Positions 27,142-36,279 are shown, counted from the first letter of the stretch. The stretch is DNA of 44,826 nucleotides from Roseivirga echinicomitans (GCF_001592935.1 NZ_LRDB01000052.1:1-44826); one strand, 5' to 3'. Notes: generated from the sequence alone by a model not told the origin. Made by a program: numbers and translations.

Positions 27142-29414
27142 AATTTCAAATATACTTTAAAGGTTGTTCCTTTATTGAGTTCGCTTTCAACTTCTATTTT
27201 CCCATTCATTGCTTCAATTTGATTTTTAGTAATAAACAAGCCAATTCCTCTTGCATCTTCATTGCCATGAAATGTCTTATACATGCCAAATAGTTTACGG
27301 CCATGCAGTTTCATGTTCATACCTATGCCGTTATCGGTAAACTTAATAACAACAAATTGTTTTTTGGTTTCTACGTCAATGGTAATTCGGTTGGGTCGAT
27401 CCGATGATCGGTACTTGATCGCATTGGAGATCAAGTTAAGAAAAATACTTTCCAAATAGGCAGGAATTGCCTGTACAAAAATTGAAGATGATACGTTGTT
27501 TTCTATTTGGGTTTCACTCTCTACAATTGAGGCATGCAGATTGACTTGTGCCTTTTTTATATACTCTAGAAGGTTTAATAAAAGTAAATTGTCGTTGGTC
27601 TTGGTACTCATAGCAACCACCTCATTAAGGTGCTGTATGGTTTCTTTTAAGTTGTTAGAAGCCTCGGTTAATAAGGGGAAGAATGGGTTTTGAGTAGCTT
27701 CAGGTACTTCCATTTTCATTAATTCCGTGAGCATGGAAAGATTGCCAGAATGAGATCTTAAATTATGTGAAACTATATGAGCGAAATTAAGAAGGCGTTC
27801 GTTCTGCTCTTGGGTAACATCAAGTAGAGATTTAACCTCCTCTTCCACTCTTTTTAAACTTGAAATATCAGTGGCTACACCCAAATAGCCTTTTACTTCA
27901 CCCTTCGCATCTTTTATGGCAGTTACTGTGAGTTGGACCGGGAAGGTGGAACCGTCTTTGCGGATGTAAGTCCACTCTCTTGTTTCGTAAAGCCCTATTG
28001 AGGCCTGATAAATCAAAGTCTGTAGACCTTGGATATCTTTGTCATAAGCTTTAGATAGTTCTTTACCTCGCTCCTCAACCTCACTTGCTAAATGAATAAT
28101 TTCAGGTGTTGTCTGATCGACCATTTCACTTGCCGAATATCCTAGTAGGTTTTCTGCTCCACGGTTGAATGATTTTATCACTCCGTTTAAGTTGGTTTCA
28201 ATAATACTCACTTGAGTACTGGCATCCTGTATTCCTTGGAGCTTGCTTATACTCTCTTGCAATTGAAATTGCGCTTGCTTCCTTTCCGTTATATTATTGA
28301 TTTGGGCAACATAGTGGCTTGGTAACCCTAAGTTGTTTTTCACCATGGAGACAGAAAGCAGCACCCAAATAATGTGGCCTTTCTTATGGAAATATCTTTT
28401 CTCCATTTGATAACTATCAATTTCACCTCTTGTAAGTTGGTTTAGCAAATTGTAGTCTTTCTCTAAATCTTCAGGGTGTGTTATGTCGGCAAAGGTTAGT
28501 CTTGCGAACTCACTTTTGGTATAACCAATAATCAGGCTGAGGCTTTTATTTACTTGTAGCCACTCCCCCTTAAGGCCTACTAATGCCATTCCGTTGGCTG
28601 CAAACTCAAATGTTTGGCGAAACTGTTCTTCTTGAAGGGCTAGAAGTTTATTGGCTTTGGTTTTTTCGTCAATATCTTGAAAAACACCATATACGCTAAC
28701 TACTTTGTTATTTTCAATTTCAGGAATTCCGACTGTACGGATCCATTTATGGTTGCCTTTTGCAGTAACAATCTGAAGCTCTAAGTCAAAGGTCTCCTTT
28801 TCGTCTATACATGCTTGAAAATATTTTGAAATAGTATCTCGGCTTTCTCCTTCTTTGTAAAAATTAATTCCAGTTTCGATATTTGGCTCAAAACCTTCCT
28901 CCGCTTCATGGATTGCTCTGGTTACTGGGCTCCATGTGACAGACATTTTCTTGAGGTCAATCTCCCAAGTACCTATACTCGCTACTTCATTGGTTTTCTC
29001 AAGCAGGTCTTGATATCTTGTTAACAGGTGCTCTTTCTTTTTAATCGTAGTGATGTCCGCTGTATACATAAGAATACCCCCAATCTCATTTTTTTCTGTA
29101 TACCATGGTCTAACATCCCAGGTTATCCATTGCAGAGATCCATCGTTGGTCAAGAAGGAATCTTCTTGTTTCTTTTTAATGGCACCCTTTAGACATTCTT
29201 GGTGAATTTTTTTCCATTCTTGACTGATGTTTTTGAAAACATCATAATGACTTTTCCCAATGATGTCCAACCCTTCCAAATCATAGTCTTTCAACCATTG
29301 TTGAGAGGCGGCCAAGTAACGTACCTCACGATCAAACATGGCAATTGCCGAAGGAGACTGCTCAACGAATAACTCGCTACGGTCTTTGGAGGGTTTGTTG
29401 GTCGGGGTTTGCAT
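27138..29414 (-). CDS. Soluble multi-PAS sensor histidine kinase
   Basis: This protein of 758 residues has four PAS-like repeats at about 17-135, 140-255, 260-380 and 385-515. The last two are followed by the usual PAC strands (for example YLGVATDIS near 510). A coiled stretch leads to the dimerisation helix with H550 in SHNLRSH, the Bacteroidota-style variant of the H-box. The ATPase domain follows (about 640-758) with NLISNAIKY (N box), DNGIGM (G1) and GIGLFI (G2). I see no signal peptide and no membrane segment, so it should sense a cytoplasmic or diffusible cue. Cofactor binding by the PAS domains cannot be judged. It is the first gene of a two-gene operon with the receiver. Confidence 0.93.
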   Translation of the reverse strand: MQTPTNKPSKDRSELFVEQSPSAIAMFDREVRYLAASQQWLKDYDLEGLDIIGKSHYDVFKNISQEWKKIHQECLKGAIKKKQEDSFLTNDGSLQWITWDVRPWYTEKNEIGGILMYTADITTIKKKEHLLTRYQDLLEKTNEVASIGTWEIDLKKMSVTWSPVTRAIHEAEEGFEPNIETGINFYKEGESRDTISKYFQACIDEKETFDLELQIVTAKGNHKWIRTVGIPEIENNKVVSVYGVFQDIDEKTKANKLLALQEEQFRQTFEFAANGMALVGLKGEWLQVNKSLSLIIGYTKSEFARLTFADITHPEDLEKDYNLLNQLTRGEIDSYQMEKRYFHKKGHIIWVLLSVSMVKNNLGLPSHYVAQINNITERKQAQFQLQESISKLQGIQDASTQVSIIETNLNGVIKSFNRGAENLLGYSASEMVDQTTPEIIHLASEVEERGKELSKAYDKDIQGLQTLIYQASIGLYETREWTYIRKDGSTFPVQLTVTAIKDAKGEVKGYLGVATDISSLKRVEEEVKSLLDVTQEQNERLLNFAHIVSHNLRSHSGNLSMLTELMKMEVPEATQNPFFPLLTEASNNLKETIQHLNEVVAMSTKTNDNLLLLNLLEYIKKAQVNLHASIVESETQIENNVSSSIFVQAIPAYLESIFLNLISNAIKYRSSDRPNRITIDVETKKQFVVIKFTDNGIGMNMKLHGRKLFGMYKTFHGNEDARGIGLFITKNQIEAMNGKIEVESELNKGTTFKVYLKL

Positions 29415-29553
29415 TGATGTTTTTTGGGTAGTATGGTAAAAGTAATGTGTGTTGCTTAGTGGTGTTACATTATAATTTAATCAGAGTTGAATGTAATATA
29501 GAAAAACGTAATGTTTTTTATTAACCTATTTCATGGTTAGGTGTTAAATGAAA

Positions 29554-29578
29554 AGCCAGCGCTAAGATATGGCTGGCT
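29554..29578 (-). terminator. Rho-independent terminator after the coiled-coil gene
   Basis: On the minus strand a 7-bp stem, AGCCAGC with its complement GCTGGCT, encloses an 11-base loop and is followed by TTTTCATTT. It begins 26 bases after the stop codon at 29604 and fits termination of the TPR/coiled-coil operon. Confidence 0.7.
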
Positions 29579-29603
29579 CCTAAATTCAGTAAATTGTAAT
29601 AAC

Positions 29604-29900
29604 TCAATCCTTCTTTTCTTCGGCACTCGGACCTTTTCTAAACATTTTCTCGAAGGCTTTACTTATTTCGTCTAAAGCATTTTTTAAATGATGTTTAGCT
29701 TCTTCTATCTTCGGTTCATTCTTAATCCGAAAGTCGTCCATCTTATCTTCAAGCTTGTCGCGTTGCTTTTTGAGTTTTTCAATGGTGTCTTCCATTTCTT
29801 CACGAACATCTCCTGAAGCGTCCTTAGCTTTTTCTATAAGTTCATCAATTTTATTGCGGAGGTCTTTGATTAGCTGTTCCGCATCATCTTTTATGGTCAT
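29604..29900 (-). CDS. Small charged coiled-coil protein, function unknown
   Basis: This protein of 98 residues is almost entirely made of Lys, Glu, Asp, Ala and Leu in a heptad-like pattern (about 5-85), predicting one or two long helices. It has no signal peptide, membrane segment or recognised domain. The ATG overlaps the stop of the upstream TPR gene (TAATG), so the two are co-translated. Proteins of this composition are often structural or stress-related, but nothing here assigns a role. The reading frame, its tight coupling and the terminator behind it support a real gene. Confidence 0.8.
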   Translation of the reverse strand: MTIKDDAEQLIKDLRNKIDELIEKAKDASGDVREEMEDTIEKLKKQRDKLEDKMDDFRIKNEPKIEEAKHHLKNALDEISKAFEKMFRKGPSAEEKKD

Positions 29901-31213
29901 TATTCTATGGGTCTAGTTCTAATTGTTGAAGTAACATTAATCCAGCAACCTACTTTAATGGAAGCGCCTTCTTCTAAGTTTTGTTCAAAAACCTCAGTTT
30001 TTGTAGGAAATTGAGCCTTGGCACTTTCCATTCCTTTTGCATTCCCAGCCTTTTTATAGGCATCATATGCAGCAAAGAAAACGGCCCTATCTGAAACTTG
30101 ACTTACGTTTTGTTTACAATCTTCAAAACTACCCATATAAAGTGTAGCAACTAGATTGTAAGCACCTTCAGTTACGCTTTTATCAAGCTCAGCAGCTTTT
30201 ATAGCTTCGTTTCTAGCTTTCCCTTTTTCGCCAGACAAGGCGTATGCTTTGGCTAGAGAAAGGGTTGTTTCTGCTTTTTTTGCTTTGTCTTGCTCTAAAC
30301 TGACGGCTTCTTGTAAGTACTTTATAGCCTCTGGATACTGTTCACTAATTAGCTTCTTACGTCCAATTATGCCTGCAAGTCCGGCTGTGGGTTCAGCGTT
30401 GTGTACTACCTCAACGGCTTCCATAAAGAATTTAGAGTCAGAACATTTAGCAGTAAGTGATAGTTGAAATATCCTTTTAGCCAATTTCACATTGGTTGGA
30501 TTTTCTTTGAGTTGGGGATAAAGTTTTTGCTGTATGAAGTCACAATTTACATCAATAATAGAAGTGAGTGCCTGATCTACTATTGTTTTGTACTGCTCGA
30601 ATTTGGGTTCATCCTGACCTTCTGCAATTCTCTTTTCAATGATTTCGGTTATTTTAGAATGAATATCCAAAACCTGATCTTCCGTAATGTTCTTCTTTTT
30701 TATATGGCTTCGTCTAACAATATCCATATAGGCAACCAAATTGTTATTGATCACCTCATCAGGGTTTTCATATGCTCTAGCAAAGGCTTTTAAGGCCTCA
30801 TCGTATTTGTCGGCATCATCTTTATGGTATTTGTAATACCTGTAAGCCACATTGTTAATCTCTGTATCGCTAAGTGGAAACCTTTCGTCTTTCAACTTGT
30901 ATACTGTAAACATGGAGTCTAGATATACTCTCTTTTTGGCTGGATCAGTTTCTTTTTCAGCTATTCCTTCGTAAGCTTTGTAGCTATTGATGTATAGGCC
31001 TTCGTAAAGGTCTGGTGCATTTTTTAGTAACCAGGCCAATGAATTGGCAGCTTCTCTATATCTTTCTAGGGACATGTCGTCCAAAGACATAGCGAATTTT
31101 TCTTTTGCTTTTCCCGCCATTTTAGGGTCATCAGGATAGATTATTTCCGGGTTTTGTGCTAAACCTGGAAAAGCAAAGAGCCCTAGAAGAAGACAGAATA
31201 TTAACTTTTTCAT
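29900..31213 (-). CDS. Secreted TPR-repeat protein
   Basis: I prefer the ATG at 31213 (437 residues) because it gives a standard signal peptide, MKKLIFCLLLGLFAFPGLAQ; an ATG three codons upstream at 31222 is also possible. The mature part is alpha-helical with degenerate TPR units, the clearest around 295-350, where paired helices rich in Ala, Leu and Lys carry the A.ALSGEKGKA spacing. It should be periplasmic or surface-associated and act as a protein-binding scaffold. The coiled-coil gene overlaps its stop. The gene starts 70 bp after the adenine deaminase stop on the same strand, so they may share transcripts. Specific partners are unknown. Confidence 0.85.
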   Translation of the reverse strand: MKKLIFCLLLGLFAFPGLAQNPEIIYPDDPKMAGKAKEKFAMSLDDMSLERYREAANSLAWLLKNAPDLYEGLYINSYKAYEGIAEKETDPAKKRVYLDSMFTVYKLKDERFPLSDTEINNVAYRYYKYHKDDADKYDEALKAFARAYENPDEVINNNLVAYMDIVRRSHIKKKNITEDQVLDIHSKITEIIEKRIAEGQDEPKFEQYKTIVDQALTSIIDVNCDFIQQKLYPQLKENPTNVKLAKRIFQLSLTAKCSDSKFFMEAVEVVHNAEPTAGLAGIIGRKKLISEQYPEAIKYLQEAVSLEQDKAKKAETTLSLAKAYALSGEKGKARNEAIKAAELDKSVTEGAYNLVATLYMGSFEDCKQNVSQVSDRAVFFAAYDAYKKAGNAKGMESAKAQFPTKTEVFEQNLEEGASIKVGCWINVTSTIRTRPIE

Positions 31214-31283
31214 AATTGTCATTTTAATGAGCCAAAATTAACGCAATTAAAAATGGCGATAACCTAGGCTCGTTATTAAATTG

Positions 31284-32915
31284 TTACGAATACTTAACAA
31301 ATAATGGTTTGAACTTAAAACTATCTCCATCGAACAAACCTAAGTCGCTAAGCTTTAATGATGGTATCACTAATAATGCCATAAAAGACAAACTCATAAA
31401 CGGTGAATTTAGTTTACTTCCCATTTGTTTGGAGATCTTATCAATTGCCGAATAGGCCTCGGCTACTTTATAACCATCTTCTGCACTCATGATGCCTGCT
31501 ACGGGTAATGGCACTAATGCTTCTTCTTTTTCAGAAACGGCACTAACACCACCCTTTGCCTCAATAATTAGGTTTACCGCCTTTACAATGTCTGCGTCAG
31601 TAACGCCTACGGCAATAATGTTGTGCGAATCGTGCCCCACACTAGAGGCAATGGCGCCTTCTTTTAAACCAAAGTTTCTGATAAATGCTATGGCTGGTTT
31701 TGCTGGCTGATAGCGGTTTACCACTACCATCTTTAACACATCACTTTCTGTATTCGATACTATATTCCCGTTTTGGTCGGTGGCGGCTTCTGCTTGAATA
31801 CAGTTGGTGACCAATTGTCCGTCCAGAGCTTCAATGACATTTACTTTTCCTCCTTCATTTTTGATTTGAATTTGCGATTCAACAATCGGGTGGCAGTTGA
31901 AATTATTGATGATGTCGTTATTGACTCTTGGAATTAATGTCTTACCCTTTTCGGCTACTTTTTCACCATTAATATAGGTGGCCAAAACTTTGAAATTGCT
32001 CGGGTTGTCAATGATGATAAAGTCTGCAGCATCTCCAACCCTGAGGCTTCCTACTTCCAAGCTGTAATGATCTATGGGGTTAATGCATGCCGCTTGAAGT
32101 ACATTGAATAACTCATGACCTTTCGCAAGCGCCCTTTTTACCAGTAAGTTAATGTGGCCTTCCACCAAGTTGTCGGGGTGCTTGTCATCGGAACAAAACA
32201 TGATCATTTCAGGGTGGTCATTTAGGAGATCTATTAACGCTTCGAAATTCTTTGCTGCGCTGCCTTCTCTGATGGCAATCTTCATTCCATGCTTTAGCTT
32301 GTCGAGGGCTTCTTCTTTGGTGAAGCATTCATGATCGGTTGACATGCCTGCTTTTACATAGGCTTCTGCCTTTTCTCCTCTTAAACCAGGGGCATGACCG
32401 TCTATAGGTTTACCTAGTGATTTGGCGATGTTTATTTTTTCATAAACCACAGGGTCGTTAAAAAGCACGCCTGGCCAGTTCATCATTTCGGCTAAATATT
32501 TTATTTCATTTTTTTCGAGCAGGTATCGAACTTCATCAGGGGTTATTTCGGCTCCTGCGGTTTCGAAAGTTGTGGCAGGTACGCAAGATGGCGCTCCATA
32601 ATTGAATTTGAAGTTTACCTGTTTCCCATTTTCAATCATGTATTCCACGCCTTTCACACCCAGAACATTGCCGATTTCATGGGGATCAGACACGGTAGCC
32701 ACAGTTCCATGCACTACCGCAAGTCGGGCAAATTCGGAAGGAACTAACATCGAGCTTTCTACATGGACGTGCGAATCGATAAACCCAGGCATAATGAATT
32801 GACCGTCCACAGTATCTGATGGCTCAATTCTTTCTATTCTGTTATCTTTGATGTGCAGGATGCCTTTGAACAACCTTCTGTTTCTTACATCTAAAATATG
32901 ACCTGAGATTTTCAT
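31284..32915 (-). CDS. ade: Adenine deaminase
   Basis: Cytoplasmic metalloenzyme of the amidohydrolase superfamily that converts adenine to hypoxanthine and ammonia in purine salvage. The 543 residues match the usual Ade length. Visible signatures are GFIDSHVHVESS with H49 and H51 as metal ligands, SDPHE (76-80), DGHAPGLRG with H174, TDHE with H195, and CSDDKHP (241-247) with the catalytic acid region. The C-terminal domain contains SVGHDSHN and the LPLPVAGIMS stretch typical of Ade. The ATG at 32915 gives the N-terminal small beta domain expected for the family. The gene is divergent from the M14 peptidase gene with a 129-bp shared intergenic region. Confidence 0.96.
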   Translation of the reverse strand: MKISGHILDVRNRRLFKGILHIKDNRIERIEPSDTVDGQFIMPGFIDSHVHVESSMLVPSEFARLAVVHGTVATVSDPHEIGNVLGVKGVEYMIENGKQVNFKFNYGAPSCVPATTFETAGAEITPDEVRYLLEKNEIKYLAEMMNWPGVLFNDPVVYEKINIAKSLGKPIDGHAPGLRGEKAEAYVKAGMSTDHECFTKEEALDKLKHGMKIAIREGSAAKNFEALIDLLNDHPEMIMFCSDDKHPDNLVEGHINLLVKRALAKGHELFNVLQAACINPIDHYSLEVGSLRVGDAADFIIIDNPSNFKVLATYINGEKVAEKGKTLIPRVNNDIINNFNCHPIVESQIQIKNEGGKVNVIEALDGQLVTNCIQAEAATDQNGNIVSNTESDVLKMVVVNRYQPAKPAIAFIRNFGLKEGAIASSVGHDSHNIIAVGVTDADIVKAVNLIIEAKGGVSAVSEKEEALVPLPVAGIMSAEDGYKVAEAYSAIDKISKQMGSKLNSPFMSLSFMALLVIPSLKLSDLGLFDGDSFKFKPLFVKYS

Positions 32916-33044
32916 GCTTTGATTTTAACTTGGTGTTATATTTTCGGGAAGTAAAGTTCGCAAAAAGGAGCAAACCTAAATGAGAAAGTTTGAATAGTAT
33001 TATTCTAACTTACTCACATTTGAAGAGAAAAAAAATATTCAACC
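32916..33044. promoter_or_regulatory. Divergent intergenic region between ade and the M14 peptidase gene
   Basis: This 129-bp AT-rich gap must hold promoters for both directions because the flanking genes diverge. TTTG occurs at 32989 and 33019 on the plus strand, but I cannot assign a convincing Bacteroidota -33/-7 pair by eye. Confidence 0.4.
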
Positions 33045-35594
33045 ATGAAGTACAGAAGTCTATTTACTGCCATTATTCTTTTATTTGGCCTGCTGAACCT
33101 TAATGCTCAAAACGATTACTTTTTTGCAGAAGGTGCTCGTTTCGATCCGAAAATCCCAACCCCTGAGAAATATTTAGGGTACCCAATTGGGTCTTTGCAT
33201 ACGCGTCACGATGCGATTGTAGGTTATATGCGTGAACTCGCACGGCTTTCGGATCGTGCTACACTTGATACCATAGGAGAAACTTATGAACACAGACAGT
33301 TGGTGGTATTGACCATCACGTCTCCTGAAAATCATAGGAACTTAGAAAGTATTAGGAAAGAACATCTGAAGCTTACGGACCCAAATCAAAGCATTGACGA
33401 TTATTCGAACATGAAGTCTGTGGTGCTTTTGGGGTATAATGTGCATGGAAATGAACCTTCCAGTTCAGAAGCCGCCCTGCTGACGGCTTATTACTATGTA
33501 GCGGGTCAGTCTGCCGAAGTAAGGGCTGCCGTAAAAGATGCGGTGTTAATGGTAGACCCGGCTTTTAACCCCGATGGGCGAGATCGCCATACTACTTGGG
33601 CCAATTCCTATTTAGGCGACCCTATGGTGTCTGACCCCATTGATGTGGAGCACAATGAAGCTTGGCCACGCGGTAGAACCAATCACTATTGGTATGACTT
33701 AAACCGTGACTGGTTGCCATTGGCGCATGTAGAAAGTCAAGCGAGAATCGACTTCTATCATAAATGGTATCCGAATGTGGTGACCGATTTTCACGAAATG
33801 GGAACGAACTCTACTTACTTTTTCGAACCCACAAAACCTTTTGGTTCTGAAAACCCAGTGGTGCCGAGAGATAATTATGATGGCTTGAACAACTTGTTCG
33901 CTGGTTATTTCCATGAAGCTTTGGACGAGATTGGTTCTTTATATTTCACCAAAGAACAGTACGACAATAGTTACCCTGGTTATGGTTCAACTTACCCAGA
34001 TATTCACGGAGCGCTCGGTTTGGTGTTTGAACAAGCCAGTTCAAGAGGACATGTGCAAGATTCTCCAACAGGAAAAGTGGGTTTTGCTTTTACAATAAAA
34101 AACCACGTGACCTCTAGTTTGGCCACAGTGCGTGCTTCGGTAGGAGAACGTGAAGTACTCTTAAAGCACATGGAAAAGTATTTCGATTCTGCCTTAGAAG
34201 AAGGAAGTAGGAACCCAGTAAAAGGATGGGTTTTTGGTGATCCTGCGGATGATGGAAGAAATCAAGCTTTCATTGATTTGTTGTTGAGACACAGAATCAA
34301 AACGGTGGCTTTGAATGATGACATCGAACTGAATGGAAAAAACTATAAAGCGGGCAAAGCATTCTATGTGCCTAATGCGCAAAAGCAATACAGAATGGTA
34401 CGAACCATGTTTGAGCAGGTAACGACATTCTATGACAGTATTTTTTATGATGCTTCTTCTTGGACGGCTGCTTTAACCTACAATATGCCTTATGCCGAAT
34501 GGAAAGGGAAACAAGATTTGTCGGGAAAAGAATTAGCGAGAACAGACCTGAAAGGCACGTACGCTAGAGTTCCAAAAACCAATTATGCTTACCTGATTGA
34601 ATGGAATGAATACTATGCGCCAAAGGCTTTGAATTACCTTTTGGAAAAGGGCGTTTATGTGAATTATGGCAGTAAGCCTTTCTCTATCGAAACGAACGAA
34701 GGCGTAAAGGAATATGGCTATGGCACTTTAATGATTCCAGTTTCCCGTCAGGAAATGGATGCCGATTTGGTACATGCCTATGTAGAAGAAGCCACCGAAA
34801 TTGCTGGTATTCGTGCGCAAAGTGTGAAAACTGGTTTTAGTACTTCTGGAGTAGACTTAGGAAGCGGAAGCTTTACCACGGTAAGAAAGCCAAAAGCGAT
34901 TATGCTGATTGGCGGAAACACCAATAGTGCAGAAGCGGGTGAGGTTTGGCATTTGTTCGATTCTAAAGTAGGAATGCCTATCACGAAAGTGGACATGAAC
35001 AATGCTGGAAGAATTAGCTGGAGCGATTATAACACATTGATTCTGGTTTCTGGGTCTTATAATTCTTTGGGCGAAAGCACGCTGGATAGAATTAAGCTTT
35101 GGGTAAGAGAAGGCGGAACACTGATTACCATTAAAGGAGCGACCAGTTGGGCCATTGGCGCAAAATGGGTGAATGAAAAATATGCTGCACGTAGCGAACA
35201 AGTAACGCCTGACCGTATGGATTATGTGACTTCACGTGACTTCTTCGGTGCCCGTTCTGTGGGTGGTTCAATGTACATGACGGACATTGACATTAGCCAT
35301 CCGATTGGCTTTGGATATACAAGCCGTGAATTACCAGTATATAGAAACCATACTACTTTAATTCAGCCGAGCTCAAGCCCAACCAATACGGTGGTAAAAT
35401 ACACTGAAAACCCGCTGTTGAGTGGTTATGTAAACAAAGCGAATTTGAAAGATATTGGCGGAACAGCCTCATTGATTGCTACCGGAATGGGTAGGGGCAA
35501 TGTGGTCATGTTTGTAGATAATCCGAATTTCCGTGGCATGTGGTACGGCACCAACAGGCTATTGTTTAATGCGGTGTTCTTCGGTAATTATTAA
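33045..35594 (+). CDS. Secreted zinc carboxypeptidase (peptidase family M14) with C-terminal amidotransferase-like domain
   Basis: Exported metallopeptidase of 849 residues with signal peptide MKYRSLFTAIILLFGLLNLNAQ. The M14 domain (about 40-360) has the zinc motif HGNE (H134, E137), NPDGRDR, DLNRDW with the likely third ligand H228, and the catalytic glutamate E329 in GLVFEQAS. The part from about 610 to 780 looks like a class I glutamine-amidotransferase-like fold (IMLIGGNTNS, LVSGSYNSLGE), a pairing common in Bacteroidota M14 proteins. I see no type IX sorting domain at the C-terminus, which ends NAVFFGNY. It probably trims peptides in the periplasm or at the cell surface. It is monocistronic, with the REP-like hairpin starting 12 bases behind its stop. 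Confidence 0.92.
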   Translation: MKYRSLFTAIILLFGLLNLNAQNDYFFAEGARFDPKIPTPEKYLGYPIGSLHTRHDAIVGYMRELARLSDRATLDTIGETYEHRQLVVLTITSPENHRNLESIRKEHLKLTDPNQSIDDYSNMKSVVLLGYNVHGNEPSSSEAALLTAYYYVAGQSAEVRAAVKDAVLMVDPAFNPDGRDRHTTWANSYLGDPMVSDPIDVEHNEAWPRGRTNHYWYDLNRDWLPLAHVESQARIDFYHKWYPNVVTDFHEMGTNSTYFFEPTKPFGSENPVVPRDNYDGLNNLFAGYFHEALDEIGSLYFTKEQYDNSYPGYGSTYPDIHGALGLVFEQASSRGHVQDSPTGKVGFAFTIKNHVTSSLATVRASVGEREVLLKHMEKYFDSALEEGSRNPVKGWVFGDPADDGRNQAFIDLLLRHRIKTVALNDDIELNGKNYKAGKAFYVPNAQKQYRMVRTMFEQVTTFYDSIFYDASSWTAALTYNMPYAEWKGKQDLSGKELARTDLKGTYARVPKTNYAYLIEWNEYYAPKALNYLLEKGVYVNYGSKPFSIETNEGVKEYGYGTLMIPVSRQEMDADLVHAYVEEATEIAGIRAQSVKTGFSTSGVDLGSGSFTTVRKPKAIMLIGGNTNSAEAGEVWHLFDSKVGMPITKVDMNNAGRISWSDYNTLILVSGSYNSLGESTLDRIKLWVREGGTLITIKGATSWAIGAKWVNEKYAARSEQVTPDRMDYVTSRDFFGARSVGGSMYMTDIDISHPIGFGYTSRELPVYRNHTTLIQPSSSPTNTVVKYTENPLLSGYVNKANLKDIGGTASLIATGMGRGNVVMFVDNPNFRGMWYGTNRLLFNAVFFGNY

Positions 35595-35606
35595 TAGTGC
35601 TTATGT

Positions 35607-35676
35607 AGACCGTTAAAACGGTCTCAGTAATGTATAGAATAACAAAGCCCACGGTTTAAACCGTGGGCTTTGTTAT
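35607..35676. repeat. REP-like two-hairpin repeat, left copy
   Basis: A small hairpin (AGACCGTT, AA, AACGGTCT; 35607-35624) is followed by a perfect 38-bp palindrome (35639-35676, half ATAACAAAGCCCACGGTTT). The pair recurs in the same order on the other side of the transposase. The palindrome lies within the last codons of the transposase. The hairpins could also terminate transcription of both convergent genes. Confidence 0.9.
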
Positions 35677-36121
35677 GTGTACTAAAACAGTCGGTATTCA
35701 ATCCGTTTTTACTCAAGAATTCATCATATTCCTGTTGAAATGATTTCTTTTGGTGGTGTTCTTTTTGGTTTTTTATGTATAGAAAAACCTTTTCCACTAT
35801 CGATTCCGATACGGAATAGGAGGCATAACCAGTTTGCCAAGAAAATTTCTCAGACATCAGGTTATTCTGATTAACGAAATGAGAGGAACTCCCTTTTAAT
35901 TGTTTGATGACTTCAGTTATTGATTTTTGTGGGTTTAGAAGAAATAGACAATGAATATGGTCTGGCATACCATTGATAATTCTAACTGGGCAGCCTTGTT
36001 CTCGCAGTTGAGTAGAAATAAATTGATAAACCTTTTGCTCTATGTTATCCTTTAGGAGCGGAGCCCTTTCTTTAGTTGCCCAAATGGTATGAACCCATAT
36101 TTTATTGAAGGAATGTGACAT
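35624..36121 (-). CDS. REP-associated tyrosine transposase (RAYT, IS200-like HUH family)
   Basis: Single-strand-specific HUH endonuclease of 165 residues. It has the metal-binding HIH motif (H55, H57) in MPDHIHCLF and the catalytic tyrosine Y115 in VFLYIKNQKEHH, a pattern typical of the Y1 transposase domain. Such proteins act on REP hairpins and usually occur as single domesticated copies. Here two-hairpin repeats flank the gene in direct orientation. Unusually, the last residues (about 149-161) are encoded by the left palindrome itself, so the protein carries a short C-terminal extension read from its own repeat. The true family core ends near residue 145. It converges with the M14 peptidase gene. 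Confidence 0.93.
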   Translation of the reverse strand: MSHSFNKIWVHTIWATKERAPLLKDNIEQKVYQFISTQLREQGCPVRIINGMPDHIHCLFLLNPQKSITEVIKQLKGSSSHFVNQNNLMSEKFSWQTGYASYSVSESIVEKVFLYIKNQKEHHQKKSFQQEYDEFLSKNGLNTDCFSTHNKAHGLNRGLCYSIHY

Positions 36122-36148
36122 GGTGTTTCTTTTATAATTACCAATATA

Positions 36149-36214
36149 AACCGTTAAAACGGTTCTATCAATTCATCCCTTTATCATAGCCCACGGTTTA
36201 AACCGTGGGCTATG
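36149..36214. repeat. REP-like two-hairpin repeat, right copy
   Basis: A small hairpin (AACCGTT, AA, AACGGTT; 36149-36164) is followed after 20 bases by a perfect 30-bp palindrome (36185-36214, half CATAGCCCACGGTTT). The order and orientation are the same as in the left copy, and the palindrome core matches it exactly, so the two copies bracket the transposase gene as direct repeats. Confidence 0.92.
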
Positions 36215-36225
36215 TTTTAACAGTC

Positions 36226-36279
36226 ATCCTGAACTCGTTTCAGGATCCGTTTGCTAGTGGGGTAATGGTTTTAACCATT
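36226..36279. repeat. Variant two-hairpin repeat in inverted orientation
   Basis: A hairpin ATCCTGAA / TTCAGGAT with a 5-base loop (36226-36246) and a small hairpin AATGGTT, TT, AACCATT (36264-36279) stand 17 bases apart. Read on the minus strand the small hairpin keeps the GTTAAAAC core of the transposase repeats and comes first. The arrangement is therefore head to head with the right copy, as in REP pairs (BIMEs). Confidence 0.65.

Noticed and set aside
35639-35676. Simple rho-independent terminator for the M14 gene
   Set aside because: The structure recurs at 36185 and, shortened, at 40265, linked to the same small hairpin, so it is primarily a mobile repeat; a terminator effect may be secondary.
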